Part shown: in pieces, positions 10,168 through 18,776 of the stretch
Layout of the letters: every line of letters starts with the position of its first letter
Position numbering within the stretch: position 1 is the stretch's first letter
The notes under the pieces: model-generated
The model's input: only the letters and a program-made list of their open reading frames with translations
Databases searched by the model: none
What the model was told of the DNA's origin: nothing
Made by a program: the position numbers and the translations under genes
Source of the DNA: Butyrivibrio sp. CB08
GTDB taxonomy: Bacteria > Bacillota > Clostridia > Lachnospirales > Lachnospiraceae
Reading direction: 5' to 3'
Length of the DNA: 64,000 nt
Assembly (NCBI RefSeq): GCF_003625485.1
Contig: NZ_RAIR01000002.1
Span: forward strand, 541,816-605,815

Positions 10168-10199
10168 CAAAAAGCCTTGAAGCATCTCTGCTCCAAGGC
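10168..10199 (-). terminator. Intrinsic terminator of the XRE operon
   Basis: On the minus strand GCCTTGGAGCA and TGCTTCAAGGC pair around GAGA (10174-10199) and are followed by a TTTTTG run (10168-10173). It separates the XRE operon from the radical SAM operon downstream. Confidence 0.87.
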
Positions 10200-10205
10200 T
10201 CTTAC

Positions 10206-10424
10206 TCAGCTAAAATTGTCATCAATATAGCTATATACTGTCTTACGCGTGACATCTCTAGATATCACATCGCCAATCTCATGGTCCTTCTTTTGAAGGT
10301 TATATATTTCAGTAAAGCGTTCCTTACGGATCACTACTATCGGGTCGGAATAGAACAGCGTCCCTTCCTTGTCAAATTCACATATCTCGTATCCCAAAAT
10401 CTTTTTTCTAACGTTGCAAGCCAT
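10206..10424 (-). CDS. Small hypothetical protein downstream of the XRE regulator
   Basis: A 72-residue, charged, soluble protein without recognisable domain or membrane segment (MACNVRKKILGYEICEFDKE at the N-terminus). ATG 10424 is preferred over an upstream TTG because GGGAG sits seven bases before it, inside the end of the XRE gene. It starts five bases after the XRE stop codon and shares its terminator, so the two form one unit. It could be a partner or modulator of the regulator. I do not recognise it. Confidence 0.7.
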   Translation of the reverse strand: MACNVRKKILGYEICEFDKEGTLFYSDPIVVIRKERFTEIYNLQKKDHEIGDVISRDVTRKTVYSYIDDNFS

Positions 10425-10428
10425 CAAA

Positions 10429-11058
10429 TTACTCCCAAGCTGGAATTGCCTTTATCTTTCTATTGTTCCAGATAGACAAAAGTGCCTCTTTATTATCTTT
10501 ATACCAGGCGTCAATTACAGGCCTGACATACTTGGAAAAATCTCCCTGAATGATTCCATCAAATATTCCTATAGAACCTCTGACGTCATCATCAATGTAG
10601 TTGATATCTACTGCTGGCTCACCTTCAAATTCTGAATCGATAAAGACTTCCACATCACAGAACTCCGCGATTTTAACCATGGACTTTTTATGCGCTGTCT
10701 CAAGATAGTTAGACTTTTTTTCTGAAATCTTCTGGGCGTACTCCATCATATGTGCACGCTCAACGAAATCCATTCCGTTAAACATTTCAAGCAGAGCTCT
10801 CTCTTCTGTGCCCTTTGGGATAACCATGTAATCTACATCATTGCCCCTAGCACTATCCTCAGTAACACCGGACAAAAGAAACTCTGGAGTAACCTCAAGT
10901 GCAGCACAGATAGCCATGATCTTCTCAGATCCTGGATTAGTATTCTTCTTGCGCCAGTCGCTTATAGTAGTGGTCGCAATTCCCGTCCTGTCAGAAAACT
11001 CCTTCTGCGTCATTTTCTTTTCATCAAGTAAATGGAAGATCCTCTGCCCTATGGTCAT
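10429..11058 (-). CDS. XRE-family transcriptional regulator
   Basis: A 209-residue DNA-binding protein. Residues about 1-65 form a Cro/CI-type helix-turn-helix (MTIGQRIFHLLDEKKMTQKE, then DRTGIATTTISDWRKKNTNP). The remaining 140 residues are acidic and unlike known peptidase tails; they may carry dimerisation or sensing functions. ATG 11058 is chosen because AAAGGCGG precedes it and the HTH starts immediately; a longer frame from 11127 would run through its own operators. Two near-palindromic repeats directly upstream suggest autorepression. Target genes other than its own operon are unknown. Confidence 0.85.
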   Translation of the reverse strand: MTIGQRIFHLLDEKKMTQKEFSDRTGIATTTISDWRKKNTNPGSEKIMAICAALEVTPEFLLSGVTEDSARGNDVDYMVIPKGTEERALLEMFNGMDFVERAHMMEYAQKISEKKSNYLETAHKKSMVKIAEFCDVEVFIDSEFEGEPAVDINYIDDDVRGSIGIFDGIIQGDFSKYVRPVIDAWYKDNKEALLSIWNNRKIKAIPAWE

Positions 11059-11080
11059 AACATCCGCCTTTCGATTTGCA

Positions 11081-11148
11081 ATATCGTTAATTACGGATAT
11101 TATAAACCCTTGGGCAAATATCGTCAATTACGGATTTTGCCCAAGGGT
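11081..11148 (-). promoter_or_regulatory. Duplicated near-palindromic operators, one inside a terminator-like hairpin
   Basis: Two copies of a near-palindrome, ATCGTTAATTACGGAT (11083-11098) and ATCGTCAATTACGGAT (11120-11135), lie directly upstream of the XRE gene, 37 bases apart. The second sits in the loop of a 12-13 bp hairpin (ACCCTTGGGCAAA 11106-11118 with TTTGCCCAAGGGT 11136-11148). That hairpin may also end transcription from the exporter operon upstream. Operator function is inferred from position and repetition. Confidence 0.65.
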
Positions 11149-11163
11149 GTTATTTCTTATCGC

Positions 11164-11988
11164 TTATGACCCGGTTCCGTTGTACTTCCTGGCACCCAGC
11201 ATCCAGAACTTGTAGCTAAGATAAAAGAACAGCATTCCAAGAGCTGGTGAAAGGTATGACAGCAGCGGAATCTCGTCAGGCCTTAAGATCACCAATGCAG
11301 GATAATATGCGATAAACGCAATCGGTATCACAAAAGTAAAGATGATCTTAAAGAGCCCATCGAAGATACTTGCCGGGTATTTTGCATAGTCCTTGAATCT
11401 GAACATCAGAACCATCACATAACCTGACCTCTGGATCCAGAAGCAGGTAGCTGCTGCAAAGTTCATGATGGCTATCATGAACAGGGATGCAGTTATCAGC
11501 AGCAGTACAAGCTGCACCATGGTGATCACAGTTACCGGAATAGCCAGGTGGATCCACGCATATACCAGCACCATGATCCCAAATGCCAGCTGCCCCAGGC
11601 CTTTTACATCAAACACTTCAGAGATAAAGTAGAAAAATACGTTTATGGGGCGGAAACAGTATTTGATAAAATCACCAGATTCCACGGCGTAGCGAAGACT
11701 CCAGTTGTTGTCAAAAAGACACTGCAGGGGAGTCAGTGCAATAAGCGAAAAGCCGTAGAAGAACAACATCTCATAGTAGTTCCATCCATTGATGGATGGA
11801 AAGTTCTGAAACAGTATGTAAAAAGAGATAAACCCAACCGCATTGGTCATTATCATTCCGAAGGTGGAAATGATAAAGTCAGCGCGATAGCTCATCTTGC
11901 TCTTAAGGTCCTGGGCCAGGACCTTTCTATAGATACGGGCGTAAAATGCCAGTCCCCTCTTTGCCCTTAGTTCCATAGTCTCACTCAT
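11164..11988 (-). CDS. ABC-2 type exporter permease, second subunit
   Basis: A membrane protein of about 274 residues with roughly six hydrophobic segments, resembling the ABC-2 permeases of the DUF990/ABC2_membrane_6 group. It follows a first permease and an ATPase in one operon. The start at 11988 (MSETMELRAK) is chosen because GGAGG lies nine bases upstream; an ATG at 11994 would be only three bases from it. The first permease stops at the same place, so the genes are coupled. The exported substrate is unknown; proximity to the radical SAM operons is the only hint. Confidence 0.82.
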   Translation of the reverse strand: MSETMELRAKRGLAFYARIYRKVLAQDLKSKMSYRADFIISTFGMIMTNAVGFISFYILFQNFPSINGWNYYEMLFFYGFSLIALTPLQCLFDNNWSLRYAVESGDFIKYCFRPINVFFYFISEVFDVKGLGQLAFGIMVLVYAWIHLAIPVTVITMVQLVLLLITASLFMIAIMNFAAATCFWIQRSGYVMVLMFRFKDYAKYPASIFDGLFKIIFTFVIPIAFIAYYPALVILRPDEIPLLSYLSPALGMLFFYLSYKFWMLGARKYNGTGS

Positions 11989-11993
11989 ATTCA

Positions 11994-12797
11994 TCAACCT
12001 CCGTTTACTGTAATTCTCTTAACGGATATATCCCAGAACATCCTAGATACCACAGAGAGCCCTGCGCACCACACAACCTGCATTCCCAGCATTGTCCACA
12101 GACCTGTGTCCATGGTGTATCCAGGCTTCTGAAGCAGAATGTTAAGAGGCGTATCGTAAATACACCTGAAGGGCATGCACTCTACCACTATCCTGAACTT
12201 CTCAGGGAAGAACACCAGCGGAATAGTTGCTCCGGAAAACAGCAGCACGATGCTCTCTTTTACTATGTTGATGCCCCAGGTTGATTCTGTATGCAGGCAG
12301 ATTGTAGCCACAAACATTTCAATGTAAAAGTTCACCATCAGCGCCAGAACCACCGAGATCATAAAGAAGATGATGTTAAGGCCTATCTTTATTGCCCCTT
12401 TGGTGATAAAGAACACGATGATAAATGTAGGCAGGAAGGTGGTAAAAAAGGTCATCACATTCCTTCCAAAGTACTCGAAGAACTTAAGGCGCCTGTATTT
12501 AAGGGGCTTTAACAGATCAAGCACAATGGCACCTGACTGGATGGACCTGCTCATATCCCAGACGATGAACATCTCAAGGAAATTGAAAAGAGCTGTCGCC
12601 AGAACCAGGTAGATTATAGTATCTGAAAAGGTCATTCCATTTACTACCTCAGTCCCTGCGGAAGCATAGATAGCCTTCCACAGGTTATAAATGAGGGTGA
12701 GGTAAATGAGATTTCCAAAGATAGTTGCAAATGTTCCGAGCCTGAATTGCAGTTCCTGCATGATCCCAGCCCGGGTAAGTGCGCTGTATTTTCTCAT
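11994..12797 (-). CDS. ABC-2 type exporter permease, first subunit
   Basis: A 267-residue polytopic membrane protein with about six hydrophobic stretches (for example FFTTFLPTFIIVFFI), similar to ABC-2 family permeases paired as two different subunits with one ATPase. The ATG overlaps the TGA of the ATPase gene (ATGA, 12794-12797) and has GGAG seven bases before it. It probably forms a heterodimeric channel with the product of the next gene. Confidence 0.82.
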   Translation of the reverse strand: MRKYSALTRAGIMQELQFRLGTFATIFGNLIYLTLIYNLWKAIYASAGTEVVNGMTFSDTIIYLVLATALFNFLEMFIVWDMSRSIQSGAIVLDLLKPLKYRRLKFFEYFGRNVMTFFTTFLPTFIIVFFITKGAIKIGLNIIFFMISVVLALMVNFYIEMFVATICLHTESTWGINIVKESIVLLFSGATIPLVFFPEKFRIVVECMPFRCIYDTPLNILLQKPGYTMDTGLWTMLGMQVVWCAGLSVVSRMFWDISVKRITVNGG

Positions 12798-13744
12798 CCC
12801 GCTACTCCTTCATATATTTTCTTGATGACTTCTTCTGTTGCGATCTCTTCAAGCTTGATATCCAGTATCTTTCCCTTCTTCTGATAATCAGAGATAACGC
12901 TCATGACATCAGTCTGGGACTCATCGATAACTTCTTCCTCCCAGACATCTCCCGGCATGCGAAGCTTAAGTGTCCTGTAGGATCCGTAGTAGGTCTTAAG
13001 ATGCTCCATATCGTTGTCATAGATCATCTTGCCGTGGTCTATGATGACGATCCTCTCGCACAGTGCATCCACATCTCCCATATCGTGAGTTGTCAGGATT
13101 ACTGTGGTATTTTTCCTTCTGTTCAGCTCTTTTATCAGCTCACGGATCTTGGCCTTCATGGAGACATCAAGGCCGATGGTTGGCTCATCCAGGAATACTA
13201 TCTGGGGATTATGAAGGAACGCTGCAAGGATATCGCTAAGTGTTCTCTGCCCAAGAGACATCTGACGTACTGTCTTGTGAAGAAGGGGCTCAAGGTCCAC
13301 AAGGCTCGTGTACAACTCCATCATCTCGTTGTACTCATCATCAGGGATAAGGTATATCTCTTTTAACAATTTAAAAGATTCAATAAGTGGCAGTGACCAC
13401 CACAGCTGGCTTCTCTGTCCAAATACAACACCGATCTTCTCAGCATTTCTTGTGCGGTTCTTGTAAGGAACGCATCCGTTTACTATAAGCTCTCCGCGGC
13501 TTGGCTCAAGGACTCCCGTCATCATCTTAATGGTGGTGGACTTACCTGCTCCGTTTGGACCAAGGTATCCGACGATCTGCCCCTTTGGGATCTTGATGGA
13601 GATGTCATCAACAGCAGTTACAGTTCTGTAATCACGGGAAAAGAGATCACGGATACTTCCCATAAGTCCCTCGCGGCGGTTAAGCACCTTAAACTCCTTG
13701 GCTACACCGTTCATTACAATGGCGTACTCTTTTTCATTTTTCAT
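12794..13744 (-). CDS. ABC exporter ATP-binding protein (CcmA/DrrA type)
   Basis: This 316-residue ATPase has Walker A GPNGAGKST, Q-loop GQRS, signature MSLGQR and Walker B IVFLDEPTIGLD. The C-terminal 90 residues form the extension usual for ATPases of ABC-2 exporters. ATG 13744 (MKNEKEYAIV) follows GGGAGG; an upstream ATG at 13786 lacks a ribosome site. First gene of a three-gene exporter operon, divergent from an AraC regulator that may control it. Confidence 0.9.
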   Translation of the reverse strand: MKNEKEYAIVMNGVAKEFKVLNRREGLMGSIRDLFSRDYRTVTAVDDISIKIPKGQIVGYLGPNGAGKSTTIKMMTGVLEPSRGELIVNGCVPYKNRTRNAEKIGVVFGQRSQLWWSLPLIESFKLLKEIYLIPDDEYNEMMELYTSLVDLEPLLHKTVRQMSLGQRTLSDILAAFLHNPQIVFLDEPTIGLDVSMKAKIRELIKELNRRKNTTVILTTHDMGDVDALCERIVIIDHGKMIYDNDMEHLKTYYGSYRTLKLRMPGDVWEEEVIDESQTDVMSVISDYQKKGKILDIKLEEIATEEVIKKIYEGVAG

Positions 13745-13761
13745 AATGTATGCCTCCCCTC

Positions 13762-13809
13762 TTTTTGACATCCGATTTTTCGTCAAAAAATGTTGTAAAT
13801 TTGTATAAT
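13762..13809. promoter_or_regulatory. Shared control region of the exporter operon and AraC gene
   Basis: The 148-base divergent gap holds an inverted repeat TTTTTGAC (13762-13769) / GTCAAAAA (13782-13789) and a TATAAT box (13804-13809) reading toward the AraC gene. No good -35 was found at standard spacing. The repeat is a plausible activator or repressor site; this is inference from position. Confidence 0.4.
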
Positions 13810-13892
13810 AGGGATTATACTCTTTTTAAAACTAAAAAATACCAGTAAAATTACTTGTTTTTATAACAATCTTACATTGGAGGTGGAATATT

Positions 13893-14795
13893 GTGATACC
13901 TGAATACAAAGGACTTGTAAGAACAAATGAAGATGGATCCGAAATTATCAACTACGATGACCCCTCTTTTCCATCCTACATCTACGATGGATACGTATAT
14001 AGCGGCTGTACCTGGGAGAAGGTTCCACACTTTCACAAGGACATTGAGCTCCTTAGTGTTCACTCCTCCTGTATGGGATATTCTGTAAATGGTAACAATA
14101 TTTTCCTGGAAAGAGGAGATACTATTTTTGTAAATTCTGATCAGCTTCACTACTCCTATGCTGTACCTCCAAGGGAAGGGCGCTACATCATAGCTGTCCT
14201 TCACCCAAGGATCTTAAGCTCAAACTTTGCGGTGGAATCTAAGGCTATTATGCCTGTTACCAGCAATAAAAAAGTCCCTTACATCCATTTCCACAATGGA
14301 GACAGGGACGCAGCTGATCTACAGGATCTGATGTTTGAGCTTTATCGCAAAGACATGGGAAATGAGTTCCTTATCACCAAGACCTTTTTTGAAATCTGGG
14401 AGATCATCCTAAACCGTGTCAACGAGTCAGGTCAGTTCCTTCAGGACAACATAGTAAATCAGGACCTTCACAACGATGTTCTAAGAGCCATGATGAACTA
14501 CGTTGACAAGAACTACATGAAGAACATCACACTGAATGAAGTGGCATCAGCTGGGGGAATAAGCAAGTCTCTGTGCAACTCTATCTTCAACAAATACACC
14601 CAGATGACCCCCATCGAGTACATCATGCACTACCGCACCAGAAAGGTTGCAGACCTTCTTCAGTCAGGAAATATGTCCATGTCGGAGATTGCGGAGCAGA
14701 CGGGCTTTTCCAATGCCAGCTACATGGCTGAGACCTTCAAAAAGTTTTATCTGCTGTCTCCCCGTGAATACAAAAAGACCATGTCCACCACATAA
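13893..14795 (+). CDS. AraC-family transcriptional regulator
   Basis: A 300-residue regulator with an N-terminal cupin-like sensor half (WEKVPHFHKDIELLSVHS, DTIFVNSDQLHY) and a C-terminal double HTH (about 205-298: ITLNEVASAGGISKSLCNSI and MSEIAEQTGFSNASYMAETF). The start is GTG 13893, supported by GGAGGTGG at the right distance. Such proteins normally activate nearby genes on binding a small ligand. The divergent ABC exporter is the natural candidate target. Ligand unknown. Confidence 0.9.
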   Translation: MIPEYKGLVRTNEDGSEIINYDDPSFPSYIYDGYVYSGCTWEKVPHFHKDIELLSVHSSCMGYSVNGNNIFLERGDTIFVNSDQLHYSYAVPPREGRYIIAVLHPRILSSNFAVESKAIMPVTSNKKVPYIHFHNGDRDAADLQDLMFELYRKDMGNEFLITKTFFEIWEIILNRVNESGQFLQDNIVNQDLHNDVLRAMMNYVDKNYMKNITLNEVASAGGISKSLCNSIFNKYTQMTPIEYIMHYRTRKVADLLQSGNMSMSEIAEQTGFSNASYMAETFKKFYLLSPREYKKTMSTT

Positions 14796-14804
14796 TAAAT
14801 CAAA

Positions 14805-14838
14805 GAAAAATCCCGGATGTTTAATTTACATCCGGGAT
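14805..14838 (-). terminator. Intrinsic terminator overlapping the stop of radical SAM paralogue E
   Basis: An 11-bp perfect stem (ATCCCGGATGT / ACATCCGGGAT, 14810-14838) is followed on the minus strand by TTTTTC. The last codons and the TAA of the radical SAM gene lie inside the hairpin. On the plus strand it lacks a T-run, so it mainly serves the minus-strand operon. Confidence 0.85.
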
Positions 14839-16158
14839 ATCTGTATTATCCGTCATGACGCTCTCGTCGTACTGTTCAAACTTTCTGGCATACTGCCTGT
14901 ATCCAATGTTCGCAATAAAATAGATAAATGCCCAGCGCTTGATGCGCCTGAAATCAAATCTCTTGAATATAGCCTTCCAGGAATAACAGGTCTTCCAGGC
15001 TCTGTCGATTCCTTCAAGAAGTTCCTCCTTGGTCATCTGTTTGGGCCTGTACACCACATGCTCAACATCATACAGCGCCCAGTTTCTCTCAGTTATCCTG
15101 CCCTCCTTTTCAAGCTCGGTATAGAAAGGTGTTCCAGGAAACGGAGTTATTATGGAGAACCTCGGAAGGTCGATCATGGAATCAAGGCACAGCTGGGAAG
15201 TCCTGTCAAAGACATCCTTGCCATCCTCATCGCTTCCAAAGGCAAAGCATCCCATTACGAGAATTCCGTGGTCGTGGAGCTTGTCCATAAGCCACTTGTA
15301 GTCGTTAACCTTGTTTACATTCTTATTGATATCCGTCTGGGTCTCCTGATTAACCGACTCAAATCCAAGTAAAAGTCCCTTGCAGCCGCTCTTCTTAAAT
15401 ATCTTTAATAGCTCATCGTTATGGCCAATTGCTGTAGTCGTAAGGCCAAACCACCATTTCTTAAGCGGTATCATGGCGGTGAACAGCTCTTTTGCATAGC
15501 TCACATCTGCGATAAGGTTAACATCCGGAAATATTACAAACTTACCCTTAAAGGTCTTGATCTCTGCGATGACATCCTCAACAGGGCGGGTTAAAACGCG
15601 CTGTCCAAAAGCTGCAGGATATGCGCAGAAGGTGCAGGAATGGTTGCATCCCCTTACGCACTCAACGGTGTTTAAGGTGATGTATCTGTCTTTTTTAAGA
15701 AGATCCTTGCGGGGAATAGGGCGGCCTGCAATAGATGGGCACACTCCAGCTTCGTCCCGGTAAAACTCCTTAAGCTCTCCCTTTTTTGCATCCTCTATGG
15801 CCTGCTTGAAGGTACGATCTCCAAGGCCCACCATAACTGCGTCCGCATGCTCTTTAGCTTCTTCTGGCAAAAGAGTTGGATGAACGCCGCCAATAAGTAC
15901 CTTGATCCCGCGACTTCTAAAGTAGTCCGCATACTTGTAGCACCGCACCGCCGTTCCAGTGATGCTTGTTATGGCAACAACGTCCGCCTCAAGGTCAAGA
16001 GGGATAGGCTCTGCAGTCTCGTCGTAGATAACCACTTCCTCATCAGGAATAAGGGCCGCAAGAAGCGCCAGGGTGATGGGTGCATAATGAAGATTTTTAT
16101 GAAACATCCCGTTGTAGCGGTGCATGGCACCAGCCGGGGACAAAAGAGCTACTCTCAT
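14821..16158 (-). CDS. B12-binding-domain radical SAM protein (paralogue E)
   Basis: A fifth member of the family, 445 residues: cobalamin-binding-like N-terminus (VLIGGVHPTLLPEEA), radical SAM motif C171-x3-C175-x2-C178 (VRGCNHSCTFC) and a DUF4070-like end (YRPKQMTKEELLEGIDRAWK). AGGAG lies five bases before the ATG. It follows the amino acid permease by 46 bases with no terminator between, so the two are probably co-transcribed. That separates it from the four-gene radical SAM operon and may tie it to an amino-acid-derived substrate. Function unknown. Confidence 0.88.
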   Translation of the reverse strand: MRVALLSPAGAMHRYNGMFHKNLHYAPITLALLAALIPDEEVVIYDETAEPIPLDLEADVVAITSITGTAVRCYKYADYFRSRGIKVLIGGVHPTLLPEEAKEHADAVMVGLGDRTFKQAIEDAKKGELKEFYRDEAGVCPSIAGRPIPRKDLLKKDRYITLNTVECVRGCNHSCTFCAYPAAFGQRVLTRPVEDVIAEIKTFKGKFVIFPDVNLIADVSYAKELFTAMIPLKKWWFGLTTTAIGHNDELLKIFKKSGCKGLLLGFESVNQETQTDINKNVNKVNDYKWLMDKLHDHGILVMGCFAFGSDEDGKDVFDRTSQLCLDSMIDLPRFSIITPFPGTPFYTELEKEGRITERNWALYDVEHVVYRPKQMTKEELLEGIDRAWKTCYSWKAIFKRFDFRRIKRWAFIYFIANIGYRQYARKFEQYDESVMTDNTDIPDVN

Positions 16159-16204
16159 GGTTACTCCTGTTAATAAGATTTAAAACGCTGCCTATTGCCA
16201 GGTC

Positions 16205-17365
16205 TCAGACCGAGATCAGCGATCCTACAGCCATTACAATGTACATCGCAAATACAAACACAACTGCTACCTTGCTGCTCTCCAGAGGCCTTATAACTGT
16301 CTTCTCCCTGCCCTTAGTGCAGATAAGATAGGTTGGTATCAGCATCAGGGATATGATAACTGCTACCGCTCCACCGGCGATCTTCATGTATTCAAGGAAG
16401 CCTCCAGGTAAAAGAAATGTAAGAAGCAGGGCCGGAATTGTAGCAAGGGCAAAGCTTATGCCAAAGGTCCTCTTGGTCTCACTGGATATCATGTTGGTTG
16501 TAGCAAGTCCAATTGACCAGTAGGAGGTGAACATGGCAAGCAGGATAAACACTGAACCAAGAACCTGTATCACTCCTCCAACGGCTGCTGCCCAGCCAAC
16601 TATAGCTACCTTGGTAACTTCCGCCGAGGTGATGATGGCGCAGACGGTCACCACAACTGATATTGCCATATTTATGAGAAATCCAAGGAAAATGGACTTT
16701 CTTATTTTCTTAACATCACTATCTAATATTTCAATTGCCTGAGGCACTGCAAATATGGCAGAAAAGGAGAACATTATCATACTGAAGGTGGCTGCAAAAC
16801 CGCCGGCAGCTGATAGCTCTTTTGCCCCAAAAGCACTAAATGAAAAGTCTGGATTAACGTTCCTGATTGAGATAAACAGTGCCACCAGAAGGATCACTCC
16901 CATGGCTGAAACCGTGTACTTCTCACCGATTGAGATAGCCCGAAGGCCAAGAAGAACCAGCACTGCTGCCAGTCCGTAGAAAACTATTCCAAGTATGATA
17001 TGTGGCACATTAGGAAAAAATACCGCAAGAATGTCCGTTGCTCCTGCGATATAGGCAGCAAGATTGGTCACCAGGACCACTGCCATGATGATAAAGAAAG
17101 CTATCTTGAAGACGTTCTTAAAACGCCCCCTGAACAGATATGTATTAAAGGAACTTAAGATGTCTGCAGTATCTCCAGTATTTATCATGATCTGGGCGAT
17201 CATCAGATGAAGCAGGACGCTGACCACATAGGCAGTAGCAAATGCAATGATACCTGATACGGCTCCCACCCTGCTAACAAAGTAGGGTATTGCCATAACT
17301 CCACTGCCTATGCCATTTCCTGCAACTATCGCCGCCGCTGTAAAAACTGACTTGTCTTTTGTCAT
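16205..17365 (-). CDS. Amino acid permease, aromatic (Trp/Tyr) permease-like
   Basis: A very hydrophobic protein of about 386 residues with roughly eleven membrane segments. The N-terminus (AAAIVAGNGIGSGVMAIPYF) matches the first helix of the hydroxy/aromatic amino acid and Trp/Tyr permease group of the APC superfamily. It probably imports an amino acid with a cation. The start is uncertain: ATG 17365 (MTKDKSVF) has GGTGGATGAGG before it, but upstream ATGs at 17380 and 17389 are in frame. It lies just beyond the terminator of the tryptophan-T-box operon. Together with that operon it gives the region an aromatic amino acid theme. Confidence 0.75.
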   Translation of the reverse strand: MTKDKSVFTAAAIVAGNGIGSGVMAIPYFVSRVGAVSGIIAFATAYVVSVLLHLMIAQIMINTGDTADILSSFNTYLFRGRFKNVFKIAFFIIMAVVLVTNLAAYIAGATDILAVFFPNVPHIILGIVFYGLAAVLVLLGLRAISIGEKYTVSAMGVILLVALFISIRNVNPDFSFSAFGAKELSAAGGFAATFSMIMFSFSAIFAVPQAIEILDSDVKKIRKSIFLGFLINMAISVVVTVCAIITSAEVTKVAIVGWAAAVGGVIQVLGSVFILLAMFTSYWSIGLATTNMISSETKRTFGISFALATIPALLLTFLLPGGFLEYMKIAGGAVAVIISLMLIPTYLICTKGREKTVIRPLESSKVAVVFVFAMYIVMAVGSLISV

Positions 17366-17412
17366 TTCCTCATCCACCATTAGAAGCATTCTTATCTACA
17401 ATAATAGCACAG

Positions 17413-17437
17413 AAAAAGAGCCCACTTAAGTGAGCTC
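17413..17437 (-). terminator. Terminator after the larA-like gene
   Basis: On the minus strand GAGCTCACTT and AAGTGGGCTC pair (17418-17437, one mismatch) and are followed by TTTTTC. It closes the T-box-controlled operon 23 bases after the racemase stop codon. Confidence 0.8.
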
Positions 17438-17459
17438 CTTCCAAATACACTTCAAAATC

Positions 17460-18740
17460 TTAGTCAACACCCTGAACCATAGGAACAACGCTGCCGCCAT
17501 AGGGAATTACGTAAACCGTCTTATCAGTAAAATCAATTCCCTTAACGAAATCCGTAGCATCTGTATAACCCTGCATTCCCATAGGTCCTGTGGTGTCATT
17601 CTCAATTGTTGTCATTATCCTGCACTCGCCCTTTTTCAGGGTCTCAACAGTCAGGTAAAATATAAATCCGCCGATAGTAAAGTCTGCTCTAAGAGCGCTA
17701 TCAAGGCGATCCTCCTTAAGAGGCTCAAGCCACGCTGTATAGTCAGGCGCTCCGCACCCCTCAGGGCACTTACAAAGCCACAGCATCTGGCCTCCCTCTT
17801 TCATGGCGCGCATACCGTTCATCATGCCCTTGCATCCCTGATACAGGTTCATGTCCTTGGGGGCTCCGCCACTGGATACAATGACGATATCAGCCTCGTG
17901 GTCGATCCACTTCTCGTAGCATTTCTTCTGGAAAAGGCAGCTCTCCTTCCAGGCTTCGTACAGATCTCCGCCAAAAAGTCCGCTGAATTTGCCGCTTGTA
18001 GCCACAACTATATTGATACCATAAGCAACCTCCACAAGGGCTGCTGCCTCGTTCATATCTTCGTTAATAGGATTATTCTCCAAAAGTGCACATCCAACTC
18101 TTGGGTCAGAATGAGCAATATTTGGGTCAAGTGCCCTCTGGTGGTTCTGCCTTACAGTCTGCCTTGAAGCAACTCCAGGCAGGATGTTCTTTCTTCCGCC
18201 GCCAAAGCCAGCCATCATGTGATGCACAGTTCCGCCAACAACAATGACCTTGCGGCCAACAATAAGAGGATTTACCCTGACTTCTGTGCCCCTTGATGTG
18301 GTTCCAACATAGGTACACTCACCGTCGCAGTCGTGGTCCACTACTGTGACATTTGAGTACATGTATGAACCGGCGATGATCTCTTTTTCCTGCTCAGAGG
18401 ACTTGCGGTGGGTACCAAGTGCAATGAGAACTGTGATGTTCTCAAAGGGTACCTTCATCTCGTCGTGAAGGTAATGACCAAGGAGAGTTAAGATATCACC
18501 CTGATGCATCCAGCTCCTTGTGATGTCAGATACAACGATGGTTACCTGGTCAGAAGCGCTTACCTTATCCTTAAGCGGCGCAGAGCCAATAGCTCCCTCT
18601 TCCACGCAGGCCCTGAAAGCCTCTGCTACGTCCTCGATCTCAGGCATCGCATCGGGATTTAACACCTCCACAGACTTAGCGCCCTTAACCTCTATCTCCA
18701 CCGTCTCGGTTCCATATTTCATCTTAGCTGTATAATCCAT
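17460..18740 (-). CDS. LarA-family nickel-pincer racemase/epimerase homologue
   Basis: LarA enzymes racemise or epimerise 2-hydroxy acids using a covalently bound nickel-pincer nucleotide. This 426-residue protein has the usual length and conserved elements: ALGTHR (active-site His), VHHMMAGFGGGRK (second His and the cofactor-bound Lys) and RQNHQ (third His). Substrate cannot be read; lactate is only one known substrate of the family. It is the last gene of the operon, 36 bases after ecfT with AAGAGG as ribosome site, and thus under the tryptophan T-box. The cofactor genes larB, larC and larE are not in this window. Confidence 0.85.
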   Translation of the reverse strand: MDYTAKMKYGTETVEIEVKGAKSVEVLNPDAMPEIEDVAEAFRACVEEGAIGSAPLKDKVSASDQVTIVVSDITRSWMHQGDILTLLGHYLHDEMKVPFENITVLIALGTHRKSSEQEKEIIAGSYMYSNVTVVDHDCDGECTYVGTTSRGTEVRVNPLIVGRKVIVVGGTVHHMMAGFGGGRKNILPGVASRQTVRQNHQRALDPNIAHSDPRVGCALLENNPINEDMNEAAALVEVAYGINIVVATSGKFSGLFGGDLYEAWKESCLFQKKCYEKWIDHEADIVIVSSGGAPKDMNLYQGCKGMMNGMRAMKEGGQMLWLCKCPEGCGAPDYTAWLEPLKEDRLDSALRADFTIGGFIFYLTVETLKKGECRIMTTIENDTTGPMGMQGYTDATDFVKGIDFTDKTVYVIPYGGSVVPMVQGVD

Positions 18741-18776
18741 AACTGCCTCTTTTCAAACAAATCTAAGGGCCATAGC

